From Gluconobacter sp. Gdi (GTDB taxonomy: Bacteria; Pseudomonadota; Alphaproteobacteria; Acetobacterales; Acetobacteraceae): a stretch of 64,000 bases of DNA. This document shows, in pieces, positions 47,121 to 56,407 of the stretch. Each line of letters opens with the position of its first letter. Position 1 is the first letter of the stretch. The notes beneath the pieces are model-generated. The model had not been told where the DNA came from. It did not search any database and saw only the letters and a program-made list of their open reading frames with translations. The stretch lies in assembly GCF_014132155.1 (NCBI RefSeq), contig NZ_BLJQ01000007.1:60069-124068 (forward strand). The letters run 5' to 3'. The position numbers and the translations under genes are program-made.

Positions 47121-47632
47121 TGGGGGTCCTTACTTTGAAAGAGAGGTTTCTGAACTGTTCACAGGAGGGGAGGCAAGAGGGGTAACATCTACGCGCGAAT
47201 GAAACGTCTTTTATCACCCTTTTGCAAAAGCCGATGCCAAAGACATGGCATGGGTTATGCTGACTTCAGAATGGAAATTCAATCTGAAACAAGAACGAAC
47301 CACGCTTGTATGGAAAATAGGCTGCTTGCGGAAATTTCTTAACCTGGAGTTATGCTTTGCAAGCTTTTTGAGAATTTCATTCTGGCCGAGTTTCCGTAAT
47401 GATTGATAAGACTTCAAAATGAATATGGTAGTTTCCTGAATGGTTTTGATTGGCAGTTCGGCTTGAGAATACCATCGCGGCATAGCAAAATTTATATGCA
47501 AAACCATTTACACCCTGATGCTTGCCTGTCGAAGAAAGTCGATGCCAGCGTTCTGAAGTTAGGCGGTCCAACCTAATCTGGCACCTGTATGTAGATCACT
47601 CTTTTCCCTTTCGTAGCTGGAAGTTTTTCTCA
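47121..47632. other. 512-bp divergent promoter region
   Basis: This region separates the LysR gene (minus) and the permuted oxidase gene (plus), so promoters should face both ways. A frame continues upstream of the oxidase start to 47522, but it lacks a signal-peptide character and is not expected to be coding. No other feature seen. Confidence 0.4.
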
Positions 47633-48805
47633 ATGCTCCTTCTCTCGCGCCGCCATGCCCTGACAAGAGGAGCATCTCTTGTAGGGCTTTCCAGCCTCTC
47701 CGGATGCGCGTCCGGAACTCTTATCAACCCCGACCTGGATGCGGACGTACGTTCCATACCTGTCATCCGGGCACGAACTGACAGAGTTGACCGGATTACA
47801 GTCTGTCTACGTCCTTTCCGGGCTGCTGGACCGCGCTTGGAGGTGGAGCAGGTGGGCCGAAAGACAGTCGTGCATAATTATGGGCATGGCGGTAGCGGCT
47901 GGTCGCTCTCATGGGGCAGCGCAAAGCTGGCGGTAGAGCGGGCGTTACCAGTCAGTTCCCGGAATATCGGGGTCATTGGATGCGGTGCGATTGGCCTCAC
48001 GACGGCAATTGTTGCTCAGCAGGCTGGCGCTCAGGTCACGATCTATGCTGAGGCTCTTCCACCATTCGTCCGTTCTGCACGGGCCTCCGGAAGCTGGACA
48101 CCGTCTTCTCGTATTGCCCAGAAAGACGCTGTGACGCCGGAGTTTGCCGCGCGATGGGAAAGCATGGCCCGGCATTCCTTCTCCTGTTATCAAGGCCTTC
48201 AGGGGCTGCCAGGAAATCCGGTAGAATGGGATACTTTTTATGGTATGCGTTCCCGGGAGCCCTCGGTGCCTCATGCAGATCCCATTGGTTTTGCCAAACT
48301 TGATGAGCGTATTCAGGACATCGAACCTCAGGGAAACCTGATCAGGATAGACGACACTCGATTTCCATATTCGGAAGTTCACAAGAAACCGAACCTGATT
48401 TTCAACGTCACAAGCTATTCGGATTATCTTTTGCGGCAGTTTTTGGAGCGTGGCGGCAAGATAAAAATCTTGACCCTTCATCATCCTTCAGAACTGACAA
48501 CTCTCCCAGAACCTGTTTTTATTAATTGTACCGGGTATGGCGCCAGAGCCCTATGGCATGATGACAGCATTGTTCCCATACGGGGGCAGATCGCATGGCT
48601 AATTCCTCAGCCCGAGGCGCTGTGCAGCATGAGTTTTGAGAACGTATATGTCGTTTCACGAAGAGATGGCATCGTTGTCCAGTGGATGGGCCATGATATG
48701 GGGTTTGGATATAACAACACAGACGAAATGCCTGATCTAGTAGAAGCTAACCACAGTGTTTCGATAATAAACAAACTATACAGGCGGATCGGGTATAAGA
48801 TTTAG
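47633..48805 (+). CDS. Circularly permuted D-amino-acid-oxidase-like FAD protein, Tat lipoprotein
   Basis: A 390-residue FAD oxidoreductase. The N-terminus combines a twin-arginine signal (SRRHALTRGASLVGLS) and a lipobox (LSGCAS), so it should be exported folded and lipid-anchored. In ordinary D-amino-acid oxidases the FAD Rossmann motif is N-terminal and the HNYGHGG signature is at the C-terminus. Here CLRPFRAAGPRLEVE and VHNYGHGGSGWSLSWG (residues 58-95) come first, and IGVIGCGAIGLTTA (112-125) follows, with INCTGYGARAL near the end. The chain is thus a circular permutation. ATG 47633 is chosen because the signal starts there. Oxidation of D-amino acids is inferred; substrate untested. Confidence 0.82.
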   Translation: MLLLSRRHALTRGASLVGLSSLSGCASGTLINPDLDADVRSIPVIRARTDRVDRITVCLRPFRAAGPRLEVEQVGRKTVVHNYGHGGSGWSLSWGSAKLAVERALPVSSRNIGVIGCGAIGLTTAIVAQQAGAQVTIYAEALPPFVRSARASGSWTPSSRIAQKDAVTPEFAARWESMARHSFSCYQGLQGLPGNPVEWDTFYGMRSREPSVPHADPIGFAKLDERIQDIEPQGNLIRIDDTRFPYSEVHKKPNLIFNVTSYSDYLLRQFLERGGKIKILTLHHPSELTTLPEPVFINCTGYGARALWHDDSIVPIRGQIAWLIPQPEALCSMSFENVYVVSRRDGIVVQWMGHDMGFGYNNTDEMPDLVEANHSVSIINKLYRRIGYKI

Positions 48806-49513
48806 AACGATTTTTAATCGGGAATAATTATTCAGATAAATCGTGTGGGATATCAATTGTTTGAGGCGCTTAGAGGTGTGAACAGCATGGCTTTGGCTTT
48901 CCTCGACCATAAATGCAGGCCGCACCATCATGGCGGAGTTGCCTCCTAGGTACTCTGCGAATAAGGCGGTCATTTAGGGCACCTATCTCATAATTGTCTT
49001 TGATAGTTCGGTTGTCCTGAGGGGTTTAGCCAAATTTAGTAACCACTCAGATTTTCAGATGTCAGTCTGGCTTGTGCCCAGAGTTCTTACGGCCCGACAT
49101 TTTGTGATTTCCTTCTAATTGCCGCAGGAACTGGGGTACTTTTGGCAGCAGAAACGGATGTTCGAGGTCGGGCTTGGAAGTTTCGCGATCGCCTCGTTTG
49201 CGATTAAAGTTTTTTCGCTGTGGCTCTTGGGGTGGCGAGCAATTCAGAGAGCAGGTGTTGCTGTTTACCCTACGACCGCTGAAACGCAGGAACTTGATGA
49301 CCACATGATCGGCTTTCCGATGCATCGTGTATCTCTGCCGACGGATGCGCTTACGCCTGTAAGGTGGCAAGTAGGCGATTGATATTTCGTGAGAAAGTCC
49401 ACTTTCTGAAGTGACAGAGTATCCTTATCCGTGGACTACTGAGCGTCACGAAAATCAGTGCGACCTGAAAGAGAGAACGTCTCTCCTTTGGGTCCATCAG
49501 TGGAGAATAGTTC
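48806..49513. other. 708-bp intergenic region without recognisable genes
   Basis: Several frames of 60-100 codons exist on both strands around 49060-49380, including a very basic one on minus, but none shows a known family, signal peptide or convincing start. An inverted pair ACGATTT/AAATCGT just after the oxidase stop could be a weak terminator. The right end contains the promoter for the secreted protein that follows. Confidence 0.4.
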
Positions 49514-50638
49514 TTGAAGGCCAACCTTTCCCTCGTAGCCGTTTTCGCGGCTGGTTTTTTCGCGATGGCTGCCGGTGGTCCGGCTCTCGCCAAAGATAGT
49601 GTAGATAAGGGCTCCATCAGTTCAGGCAATGTCCGGGTTGTTGCCCGCTTCCCTCATGTTCAGCCATCCGGCATTGCGTTTCTTCCCGATAACCGGATGG
49701 TCGTAAGCTTTCCGCGGAGTGCTCATGAACACACAGGGGCGCGGCTTGGGGTGTATGCCCAGGGAAAGATTATTCCGTTTCCTGATGCGGCATCGCAGGA
49801 GCAGTTTGTCTCGCCGCTTGGCATGATTGTTGATGCACAAGGCAAGCTCTGGGTTCTGGACGAAGGTATGGTCGAAGGGCAGGGCACCGTTGCCGGTGCT
49901 CAGAAGCTCTTTGAAGTCGATCCTGTGACAAATCAGATCGTCAAGGTGTACCCGGTTACGGCGCCTGCGCTCTTGCCGGACAGCCACCTGAATGACGTCC
50001 GGATTGACTTGACACACGGTACTGCTGGTACGGCCTTTATCACCGACACCTCAACAGGAGTTCATCCAGGTCTTGTTGTCATTGATCTTGCGACCGGAAA
50101 GCAGCGGCGTATTCTCGCTGATGCCAAGGTCGTCTCAGCCGAACCTGGCTTCGTCGGCATGATTGATGGTGTGGTAGGGCGCTATGATCCGGATCATGCA
50201 GTCATTCCGCAGGGCGGAGTAGATGGAATTGATCTAAGCGCTGACCAGAAAACGCTTTACTGGCAGTCTCTGAGCAGCCGAAAGCTATACTCTGCCCCTA
50301 CCGCACTCCTATCGGATACAAAGACGACAGAGGCGCAGATTGAAGCCGCTGTGACATATGAAGGAGAGACCACAATGGGAGACGGGATGGCAACCGGCCC
50401 GGATGGCTCTTTGTACATCTCGGATGTAGAGCGTCACGGCATTCTTCGGCGCACGGTCGATGGTCAAGTTATGATGGTTGCGCGTGATGCCCGCCTTATA
50501 GAGCCGGACGGCCTCGCATATCATGACGGTTCAGTGTATAGTGTAATTGGACAATGGGCACGACTTCCTGTGTTTCATGATGGTAAAAGTCTTGAAGAGA
50601 TGCCATTTATTATCGTTAGAATTCCACTGAATAAATAA
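49514..50638 (+). CDS. Secreted yellow/major-royal-jelly-type beta-propeller protein
   Basis: A 374-residue protein with a signal peptide (LVAVFAAGFFAMAAGGPALA). The propeller pattern is that of the MRJP/yellow family: VSPLGMIVDAQGKLWVLDEG, HLNDVRIDL, GTAFITDTS, GVDGIDLSADQKTLYW and DGMATGPDGSLYISD. Bacterial members are annotated as SMP-30/gluconolactonase-like or L-dopachrome tautomerase-related, with no settled function. The start is TTG 49514 with GGAGAA about 8 nt upstream. It is a single gene with its own terminator. Confidence 0.85.
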   Translation: MKANLSLVAVFAAGFFAMAAGGPALAKDSVDKGSISSGNVRVVARFPHVQPSGIAFLPDNRMVVSFPRSAHEHTGARLGVYAQGKIIPFPDAASQEQFVSPLGMIVDAQGKLWVLDEGMVEGQGTVAGAQKLFEVDPVTNQIVKVYPVTAPALLPDSHLNDVRIDLTHGTAGTAFITDTSTGVHPGLVVIDLATGKQRRILADAKVVSAEPGFVGMIDGVVGRYDPDHAVIPQGGVDGIDLSADQKTLYWQSLSSRKLYSAPTALLSDTKTTEAQIEAAVTYEGETTMGDGMATGPDGSLYISDVERHGILRRTVDGQVMMVARDARLIEPDGLAYHDGSVYSVIGQWARLPVFHDGKSLEEMPFIIVRIPLNK

Positions 50639-50966
50639 TTATATTCGGGATCAATTCTTTTTATTATTTTATTGATCCCGGCTTTAATTTTAATTTCTAT
50701 AATTCTACTTAATAAATTAATTATATTTTATTATAACAATAACCTCATGCTTGTTATAAATCATTTATATCGTGTTATATTCAATGCGTGCTGTAAAAAT
50801 TCATAATATCGCAGAAAATAGGTTTGAATTTCTGTAATTACTCTTCTAAGAAGCCTACCGAAATTACAGGTGGATAGATCAGCTCTGTACATTTGCGTTT
50901 TCTTCGGGCGCACTTGAGTAATTTTCAGCACGGCCCTCTCTTTTTTCAATCGAATCCCAGAGTCTT
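50639..50966. other. Very AT-rich 328-bp intergenic region
   Basis: After the terminator at 50646-50680 the sequence is dominated by A and T up to about 50870. It may act as a promoter UP region or a nucleoid-protein binding site for the transporter gene. No coding content. Confidence 0.4.
50646..50680 (+). terminator. Rho-independent terminator of the MRJP-type gene
   Basis: A perfect 10-bp stem CGGGATCAAT/ATTGATCCCG with a T-rich 15-nt loop, followed by a T-rich tail (TTTAATTTTAATTT), 8 nt after the stop codon. Confidence 0.85.
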
Positions 50967-51932
50967 ATGGACACCAAAACCCTCTTCTCCGGAATGGCCT
51001 TGGCCTTCGGAGCGTATGCTGCGTTTGCCGTTAGTGATGCCTTTTCCAAACTGCTGGACGGAAGTCTGAACCCGTTTGAGGTTGCGTTTTTTGGAGGTGT
51101 TTTCGGTTTTCTTATTCTTCCTTTCATTCGTAAACCCCAGGAATCCTATCTAGACATCGTACGGCCTCAGCTTCGTGGAATGTGGCTGCTGAGGGCTTTC
51201 TGTGTCTTCGTGGCGACAGCTGCCAGCGTTAAAGCTTTTATGCTTCTTTCGATGCCAGAAGCTCTGTCGATCACGTTTCTGATGCCGCTTTTTGTAACCA
51301 TTCTATCGGTTCTTCTTCTTAAAGAAAAAGTAACATTCTGGGCATGGTTGGCTGTTGCGCTTGGTTTTGCGGGGGTTCTCATAGTTCTGAGGCCCGGAAT
51401 GCGTCCGCTTAATTTAGGGCATCTCTGTGCGCTTTTAGCCGCTTGTGCGAATGCAGGAAGTGTCATTGCCTATCGCATCGCCAGTAAGGAAACAGTGAGG
51501 CTGTCGCTGTTTGGGTCCAGTCTCATGGGGCCGCTGGTTGGAAACGGCATCCTGATGATTGCCCATGCCACTTGGCCTTCCCATGTCGAGACTTGGATTT
51601 ACCTATTTGGGTATGGCTTTCTGACTGCATTGGGGCAGTTGTGCATGATGCTTGCAACCGCTCGGGCACCCGCGAACCGCGTTGCGTTGCCGCAGTATAG
51701 TCAGATGGCGTGGGGAGTTGCGCTGAGCTATCTCGTCTTTCGTCAACCCCTCGACCGCTGGACTTTCGTTGGTATCGCCGTCCTGACAGCTTCCGGCATG
51801 TTGAACTGGATCCGTCAGCGGATACGTTACGAGAAAATGGCAATGAAAGAGCGCCTTGAACGCCGTAAGGCTCGAAAAATTGCCAAGGACTCTCTGAAAG
51901 CAACCAGGAAAACCGCTCTCCCTACTATGTAA
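50967..51932 (+). CDS. EamA/DMT-family metabolite transporter
   Basis: A 321-residue inner-membrane protein with ten predicted helices in two EamA repeats (about 8-145 and 155-290); conserved bits are EALSITFLMPLFVT at the end of repeat one and AWGVALSYLVF in repeat two. The C-terminal ~40 residues are a strongly basic cytoplasmic tail (MKERLERRKARKIAKD). The family exports amino acids, purines or other metabolites; substrate unknown. It is a single gene. Confidence 0.9.
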   Translation: MDTKTLFSGMALAFGAYAAFAVSDAFSKLLDGSLNPFEVAFFGGVFGFLILPFIRKPQESYLDIVRPQLRGMWLLRAFCVFVATAASVKAFMLLSMPEALSITFLMPLFVTILSVLLLKEKVTFWAWLAVALGFAGVLIVLRPGMRPLNLGHLCALLAACANAGSVIAYRIASKETVRLSLFGSSLMGPLVGNGILMIAHATWPSHVETWIYLFGYGFLTALGQLCMMLATARAPANRVALPQYSQMAWGVALSYLVFRQPLDRWTFVGIAVLTASGMLNWIRQRIRYEKMAMKERLERRKARKIAKDSLKATRKTALPTM

Positions 51933-51961
51933 TGAGGCAGGGCAGAGTGGAAGATTGAGCT

Positions 51962-52040
51962 AGTTCCGAAAGGAACTGGGATTTCCCGCTATTTTCCTGT
52001 CGAAGGCAAGGGAAGGCATCCACTAAAAGGATGCCTTCCC
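51962..52040 (+). terminator. Two successive hairpins after the EamA gene
   Basis: First AGTTCC-GAAA-GGAACT (51962-51977), a GNRA-type tetraloop. Then a perfect 12-bp stem GGGAAGGCATCC/GGATGCCTTCCC with a 7-nt loop (52010-52040). They probably end the EamA transcript or protect its 3' end; no clear U-tract follows. Confidence 0.6.
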
Positions 52041-52712
52041 CTATGTGAAATGAGAACCTACAAGTTTTAGGTCAGCTTTATGTCCAACTAAGGTGACCAG
52101 ATTGCCAGTCTCGGCCTCCAGGGGCCTATTTTCCTCGCGCGAAATTGCGGTAAACTGAAACGTTCATGAAAGAGCAAGCGATATAGCTTACGCTTAGCAA
52201 TTGCTTTTAGGGATATCTCCCAGAGACAGAATATTCGGCTTGTTCAGAAACGTTTTTTCGCAGCACATTATCACTAAATAAGTGACCACAGTGCCGCGTT
52301 CCCCGTTTTCAATGTTGAGCCCAAGGGGCTGGCTAAAGTTGCGCTCACGACTGCCGGCAAGCCAGAAGATGTCTCCAGAGACCGTTGATCCGGGCAGGCA
52401 AGGCGCTCCAGTGGGCTGCTACATTACCCATGAATACCTCGTCGTGTGCGACAGTGAGGTATAAGTTATGGCGCATCATTTACTGCTAGTTCTTGCTTTG
52501 GCGCTCGAACAGATGGCGACTGTCATACAATGAAGAAGCCTAAGATTTGCCCATCTCTTCCGTGGGAAAGCGCGAAAAAAATATTTCCCAAGAATGACGA
52601 GACTTAGATGTTTTTCTTGGGGAAAGCATTTTCTCTGTAAATTAAGAGATGAAAATACCAAGGAAATGGATGTTAATTCCCATAGAGTAGTCAGTGCTAA
52701 GCTCAGAATAGA

Positions 52713-52753
52713 GGAAGCGTCAGAAGGGAAAAATGCTCCCTTCTGACGCTTCC
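52713..52753 (-). terminator. Perfect 17-bp hairpin after the cytochrome gene
   Basis: GGAAGCGTCAGAAGGGA pairs exactly with TCCCTTCTGACGCTTCC around a 7-nt loop, 18 nt after the cytochrome c subunit stop on the minus strand. On the minus strand the loop contains TTTT and a short pyrimidine-rich tail follows. It is the likely end of the dehydrogenase operon. Confidence 0.8.
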
Positions 52754-52770
52754 ACTCCACCTAACAAACG

Positions 52771-54138
52771 TTATGGCGTGCTGTTACCCGTCGTGGTTTT
52801 GACCATGACATGGGAAACTGCTGTTTCAAGATGATCTGTTCTGGTCTTGGCGACCAGTTCTGCTGTGACATGATGATCACCGCTGCCAAACGTCGCGGTT
52901 ACGTAGTTGACCAGTCGAGCGATTTCTTCGTCGCTCAGGCGCTGAACGTCAGAATTGTAACCAAATCCTGGCATGCTGGCATGGCCGCCTGCAGGCGTTT
53001 TCCTGTCCACACCGTAGACGATGGCCATAATGAGGTTGTCAACACGCTCGGAACCGACGACTGAATTAGCATACAGTGACGGGGCATACTGATCTGCCGT
53101 GCCTGCACCATCCTGCCCGTGGCAGGCGGCACAATTGCCGGTGTAGATTTCTGCGCCAGACTTTTCGTGCAGATTGTCAATGCGGGTGAGTTCGCCAGAG
53201 CGAAGGTCCGGATTGTAAGCCGCTTTGCCCAGACTGTCGCGGGCCTGATGATCCTTGTCATCATCATGAGGCTGGATCTGCTTGATGAAGGCCGCAAGCG
53301 CGTGCAGATCCTCATCCGTCAGATGGCTGGTGCTATGCTCGACGGCTTCAGCCATGGGGCCTGCAGCCTGGCTGCGGTTCTTGGCACGGCCGGTCTTGAG
53401 ATAGGCTACGAGGTCATCCTCGCTCCAGTCTCCGATCCCTCCTGTCGCACTTGGCGTGATGTTTGGTGCATACCAGCCGGCAAGCGGTGCACCGCCCAGA
53501 TACTGGCTCTGCTTTTCGATCAGCATCCTGTTACGCGGTGTGTGACAGGTTCCGCAGTGTTCAAGAGCGGTTGCGAGATAGTGTCCGCGACGTAGCTTGT
53601 CATACTGGGAGGAATCCCCGGTCTCCTGCTTCTCTCTGCCCGCAAGCAGATTCCAGGCCATCATCGACATGCGGATGTTGCCAGGAAAGCTGAGATGCGT
53701 CTCGGTGGGCTTCTCTGCAACAGGGCGAATGCCATGCATGAACCACGTATAGAGCGCATGCACGTCCTGGTCCGTCATGCCCGCATAGGAGACGTACGGC
53801 ATGACCGGGTAAAGGTAAGCACCATCCTTGCGGACACCGTGACGCAGCGCCTTTTCGAAGTCAGCCTCCGTATAGGCGCCGATCCCGTGTTCCGCATCAG
53901 GTGTGATGTTGGTAGAAATAACGTCACCCTGCGGGGTCGCAATTTTCAGGCCCCCGGCAAACGGCTTGCCGCCTGGGCGGGTGTGACAGGCAATACAGTC
54001 TGCTGCAGTCGCCAGATACGCACCACGGGACATAACGTCCTGTCCCACGTCAGTTGCACGGGCAGTAGAATATCCCATTCCACCCAGAACGGCGCCACTG
54101 ATCAGAAAAGACGCAAAAACTTTCTTGAAATCAGGCAT
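52771..54138 (-). CDS. Tri-haem cytochrome c subunit of a membrane-bound FAD dehydrogenase
   Basis: A 455-residue cytochrome passing electrons from the FAD subunit to ubiquinone. It has a signal peptide (SFLISGAVLGGMGYSTARA) and three haem c sites: CIACH (about 48-52), CGTCH (about 190) and CAACH (about 330). The C-terminal part is a possible membrane-associated tail. Three-haem subunits of this size are typical of gluconate 2-dehydrogenase, 2-ketogluconate dehydrogenase and FAD-sorbitol dehydrogenase of acetic acid bacteria. It overlaps the large-subunit gene by 8 nt. Confidence 0.93.
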   Translation of the reverse strand: MPDFKKVFASFLISGAVLGGMGYSTARATDVGQDVMSRGAYLATAADCIACHTRPGGKPFAGGLKIATPQGDVISTNITPDAEHGIGAYTEADFEKALRHGVRKDGAYLYPVMPYVSYAGMTDQDVHALYTWFMHGIRPVAEKPTETHLSFPGNIRMSMMAWNLLAGREKQETGDSSQYDKLRRGHYLATALEHCGTCHTPRNRMLIEKQSQYLGGAPLAGWYAPNITPSATGGIGDWSEDDLVAYLKTGRAKNRSQAAGPMAEAVEHSTSHLTDEDLHALAAFIKQIQPHDDDKDHQARDSLGKAAYNPDLRSGELTRIDNLHEKSGAEIYTGNCAACHGQDGAGTADQYAPSLYANSVVGSERVDNLIMAIVYGVDRKTPAGGHASMPGFGYNSDVQRLSDEEIARLVNYVTATFGSGDHHVTAELVAKTRTDHLETAVSHVMVKTTTGNSTP

Positions 54139-55768
54139 GAAGCAGTTCTTTTTTCAGCGTATCAGCAACACGGAGCGCAAGGGCTGCGACGGTGAGGGTG
54201 ATGTTCCCGGTTCCAACCGTGGAAAACACGGACGAACTTGCGATGAACAGGTTGTCATGGTCATGCGTTCGGCAATGGCCATCCACCACGGAGTTCTTTG
54301 GGTCCGTTCCCATAATGGTGCTGCCGGAGGGGTGATCCTGCGGGAAGTAGCCCGGTGTCCATTCCTCATCGGTCCCATGCATCAGGCCGATAAGCTGCTT
54401 GAAGACGCCTCGCGTGTGCTCACAACTGCGAACTGTGTATTCCGGAAGCTTGTAATAGACTTCCGGATGCGGGATCCCCAGCGCGTCCTTGTTCGTCTTG
54501 CTCAATGTCAGACGGTTGTCCGGATCGGGCAGGGCCTCATTGTGGCTGAAGAGACGGACGGTGTGCGACGCCAGATAGCGGATCTGCTCTTCCAGATCCT
54601 TGCCGACATATCCCTTTGAAATTGCAAGCTGTGTTGCGAAATCCACCTGGTTGTCATCCACCATGTGGACGAGATATGCGCCATGCTCACCGCGCCAGTC
54701 GCCATCGCGGAAATTGTCGATGACATTGGTTTCCAGAGGTCCGCGGCCCGGCCAGAGAGATTTGTCGCCGCTGATGAACGTCACCTGAACGCCGGTATGA
54801 TCCATCATGTTGCGGCCGACCTGATCGGAGCTGTTGGCAACCCCGGTCGGGCTTTTCTCATCGGCGGAGACCAGAAGCAGCTTGGCTGTTTCGATGCAGT
54901 GTGCCGCAATGACGAAATACTTGCCGGTCACGCGGTGCGATCCCTTGTCCGGATCGTAATAGTGAACAGCCGTGACCTTCTTGTTCGCTTCGTCGCGCTC
55001 AATCTTGTACACGACGGCATTGGTTACGAACTTCGCGCCGGCGGCTTCCGCGTGGTAGACGGAATAGCTGCCATTATACATGGCACCGATTGGGCAGATC
55101 GGCATGCAGTTGTTATGCCCTTCACAGGTCGGGCGCCCATCATACGGGCGCGTATTGCGGGCCTGAGGTTCATGGACAACGCGCCATGGTGTCTGTTCTG
55201 CAATGAGCTGGCGGAACTGCTGCGCGGCATACGAGAGCGGTAGTGCGTCCATCGGGTAAGGTTGCGCACGCGGAGAGCCCAGATCTTCGACCTTCGGATC
55301 AGGACCACACACGCCCATCATGACCTCGGCCTGATAGTAGAATGGCTCTAGATCCTCGTACTTGACGGCCCAGTCACGACCTTGATCGTAGCGGGTCTTG
55401 AGCTCGAAGTCAGACGGCAGGTAACGCCATGCACAACCGGCCCAGTGCCACGTCGTGCCGCCCATCATTCGCAGATAAACCTGCTGATAAGCTTCGGCGT
55501 TCGGCCCGGTCGTGTGCAGGTATTTGTTGGGCGTTATCTGGTTGGGCGGGTGCGGGGCCCACGGGGTGGATGGAAAAGGCCCCTGATAGGACGGCTTGTT
55601 TTCCAGATTGCGGAAATTCTCGACGAAATGCTGACGATCCACACGGGGGCCAGCTTCGAGTACGACAACAGAAATTCCGGCGCGCACCAACTCATTGGCA
55701 ATAGAGCTGCCCGCGACACCGGAGCCGACGATGACGACATCGGCGGAGAGGTTCTGGTCAGAAGACAT
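54131..55768 (-). CDS. FAD dehydrogenase large subunit (GMC family; sorbitol/gluconate dehydrogenase type)
   Basis: The 545-residue catalytic subunit oxidises a sugar, polyol or aldonate in the periplasm. It has FAD motif IVGSGVAGSSIANEL near the N-terminus and no signal of its own; the small subunit's Tat signal is expected to carry it across. The cysteine pattern C-x5-C-x3-C in TCEGHNNCMPIC fits the 3Fe-4S site of bacterial FAD-glucose dehydrogenase. The C-terminal GMC block DHPSGSTIMGTDP and the SSVFSTVGTGNITLTV stretch hold the catalytic His/Asn region. Substrate could be sorbitol, gluconate or 2-ketogluconate; sequence alone does not decide. Confidence 0.9.
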   Translation of the reverse strand: MSSDQNLSADVVIVGSGVAGSSIANELVRAGISVVVLEAGPRVDRQHFVENFRNLENKPSYQGPFPSTPWAPHPPNQITPNKYLHTTGPNAEAYQQVYLRMMGGTTWHWAGCAWRYLPSDFELKTRYDQGRDWAVKYEDLEPFYYQAEVMMGVCGPDPKVEDLGSPRAQPYPMDALPLSYAAQQFRQLIAEQTPWRVVHEPQARNTRPYDGRPTCEGHNNCMPICPIGAMYNGSYSVYHAEAAGAKFVTNAVVYKIERDEANKKVTAVHYYDPDKGSHRVTGKYFVIAAHCIETAKLLLVSADEKSPTGVANSSDQVGRNMMDHTGVQVTFISGDKSLWPGRGPLETNVIDNFRDGDWRGEHGAYLVHMVDDNQVDFATQLAISKGYVGKDLEEQIRYLASHTVRLFSHNEALPDPDNRLTLSKTNKDALGIPHPEVYYKLPEYTVRSCEHTRGVFKQLIGLMHGTDEEWTPGYFPQDHPSGSTIMGTDPKNSVVDGHCRTHDHDNLFIASSSVFSTVGTGNITLTVAALALRVADTLKKELLHA

Positions 55769-55789
55769 GAATGAGGCTTTTCCGGTTTT

Positions 55790-56407
55790 TCAGGTGGGTT
55801 CTACGACGAAGGGGGATGCGGAAAGCGCAGGCTGTCCCGTCGGACGCTCCACTTCTGGGGGCTGGGTGGTCCAGTAAAACGGACCGCCCGCCGCATAGGT
55901 TTTGGGATAGATGGCATCTTTGGTGACATCAAACATCAGGGCCGTGCGATAGACAACGACCTTTCCGTCAGCAACGCCACGATACCAGCCGATCATGATG
56001 TCATGAATGACATCCTTGAAACCTGGATCAGCCTGTTCTGCAGCCTTTGCAAGCTCCGCAGAAGTGCCCGGGTTATTGCTTTTCATGATGTTGTATAGCT
56101 TGGAAAGCTGGGCTTTGCGTTCTGGAACGGAATGGATGATGCCATTGTAGAGCGCCGCGCCAACCTGTGGATCGAGATGCTGACGATCCGTCATGCGGCA
56201 CGATATATCCATGAATTGTGCAATATTCGGATCAGTCGTAACGCCTGCCGCCTCAGAGCTCCCGCCACCAATTCCGTAAGCGAGTATGGCTCCAAATCCG
56301 GAAAGCAGAACGTCCCGACGCATCAGTCTCAAGGACTGGCTCGTTCTGATCGCATTGGGCGAGGCATTGAGATGGCCAGGAAACGAGCCATTTCCATTTC
56401 GTGTCAC
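55790..56407 (-). CDS. FAD dehydrogenase small subunit (FAD-SLDH/gluconate DH subunit 3 family), Tat signal
   Basis: A 205-residue small subunit acting as chaperone and export partner of the FAD subunit. It has a twin-arginine signal (LMRRDVLLSGFGAILAYG) after an extended basic N-terminus. The mature part shows the family pattern MDISCRMTDRQHLDP, IGWYRGVADG and AALMFDV-type residues before YPKTYAAGGPFYW. It is the first gene of the small-large-cytochrome operon, 21 nt before the large subunit. Confidence 0.88.
   Translation of the reverse strand: MTRNGNGSFPGHLNASPNAIRTSQSLRLMRRDVLLSGFGAILAYGIGGGSSEAAGVTTDPNIAQFMDISCRMTDRQHLDPQVGAALYNGIIHSVPERKAQLSKLYNIMKSNNPGTSAELAKAAEQADPGFKDVIHDIMIGWYRGVADGKVVVYRTALMFDVTKDAIYPKTYAAGGPFYWTTQPPEVERPTGQPALSASPFVVEPT

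Larger units (their letters stand above)
51933..52770. other. 838-bp intergenic region bounded by strong hairpins
   Basis: Hairpins lie at both ends (51962-52040 and 52713-52753). In between, short frames on both strands show no recognisable family; the region may contain old decayed coding sequence, but I could not identify it. Confidence 0.4.

Noticed and set aside
49062..49382. Overlapping frames of about 90-100 codons on both strands
   Set aside because: No signal peptide, family motif or convincing start; coding status cannot be supported.
52282..52464. 60-codon plus frame in the gap after the EamA gene
   Set aside because: Not recognisable, and several competing frames exist in the same stretch.
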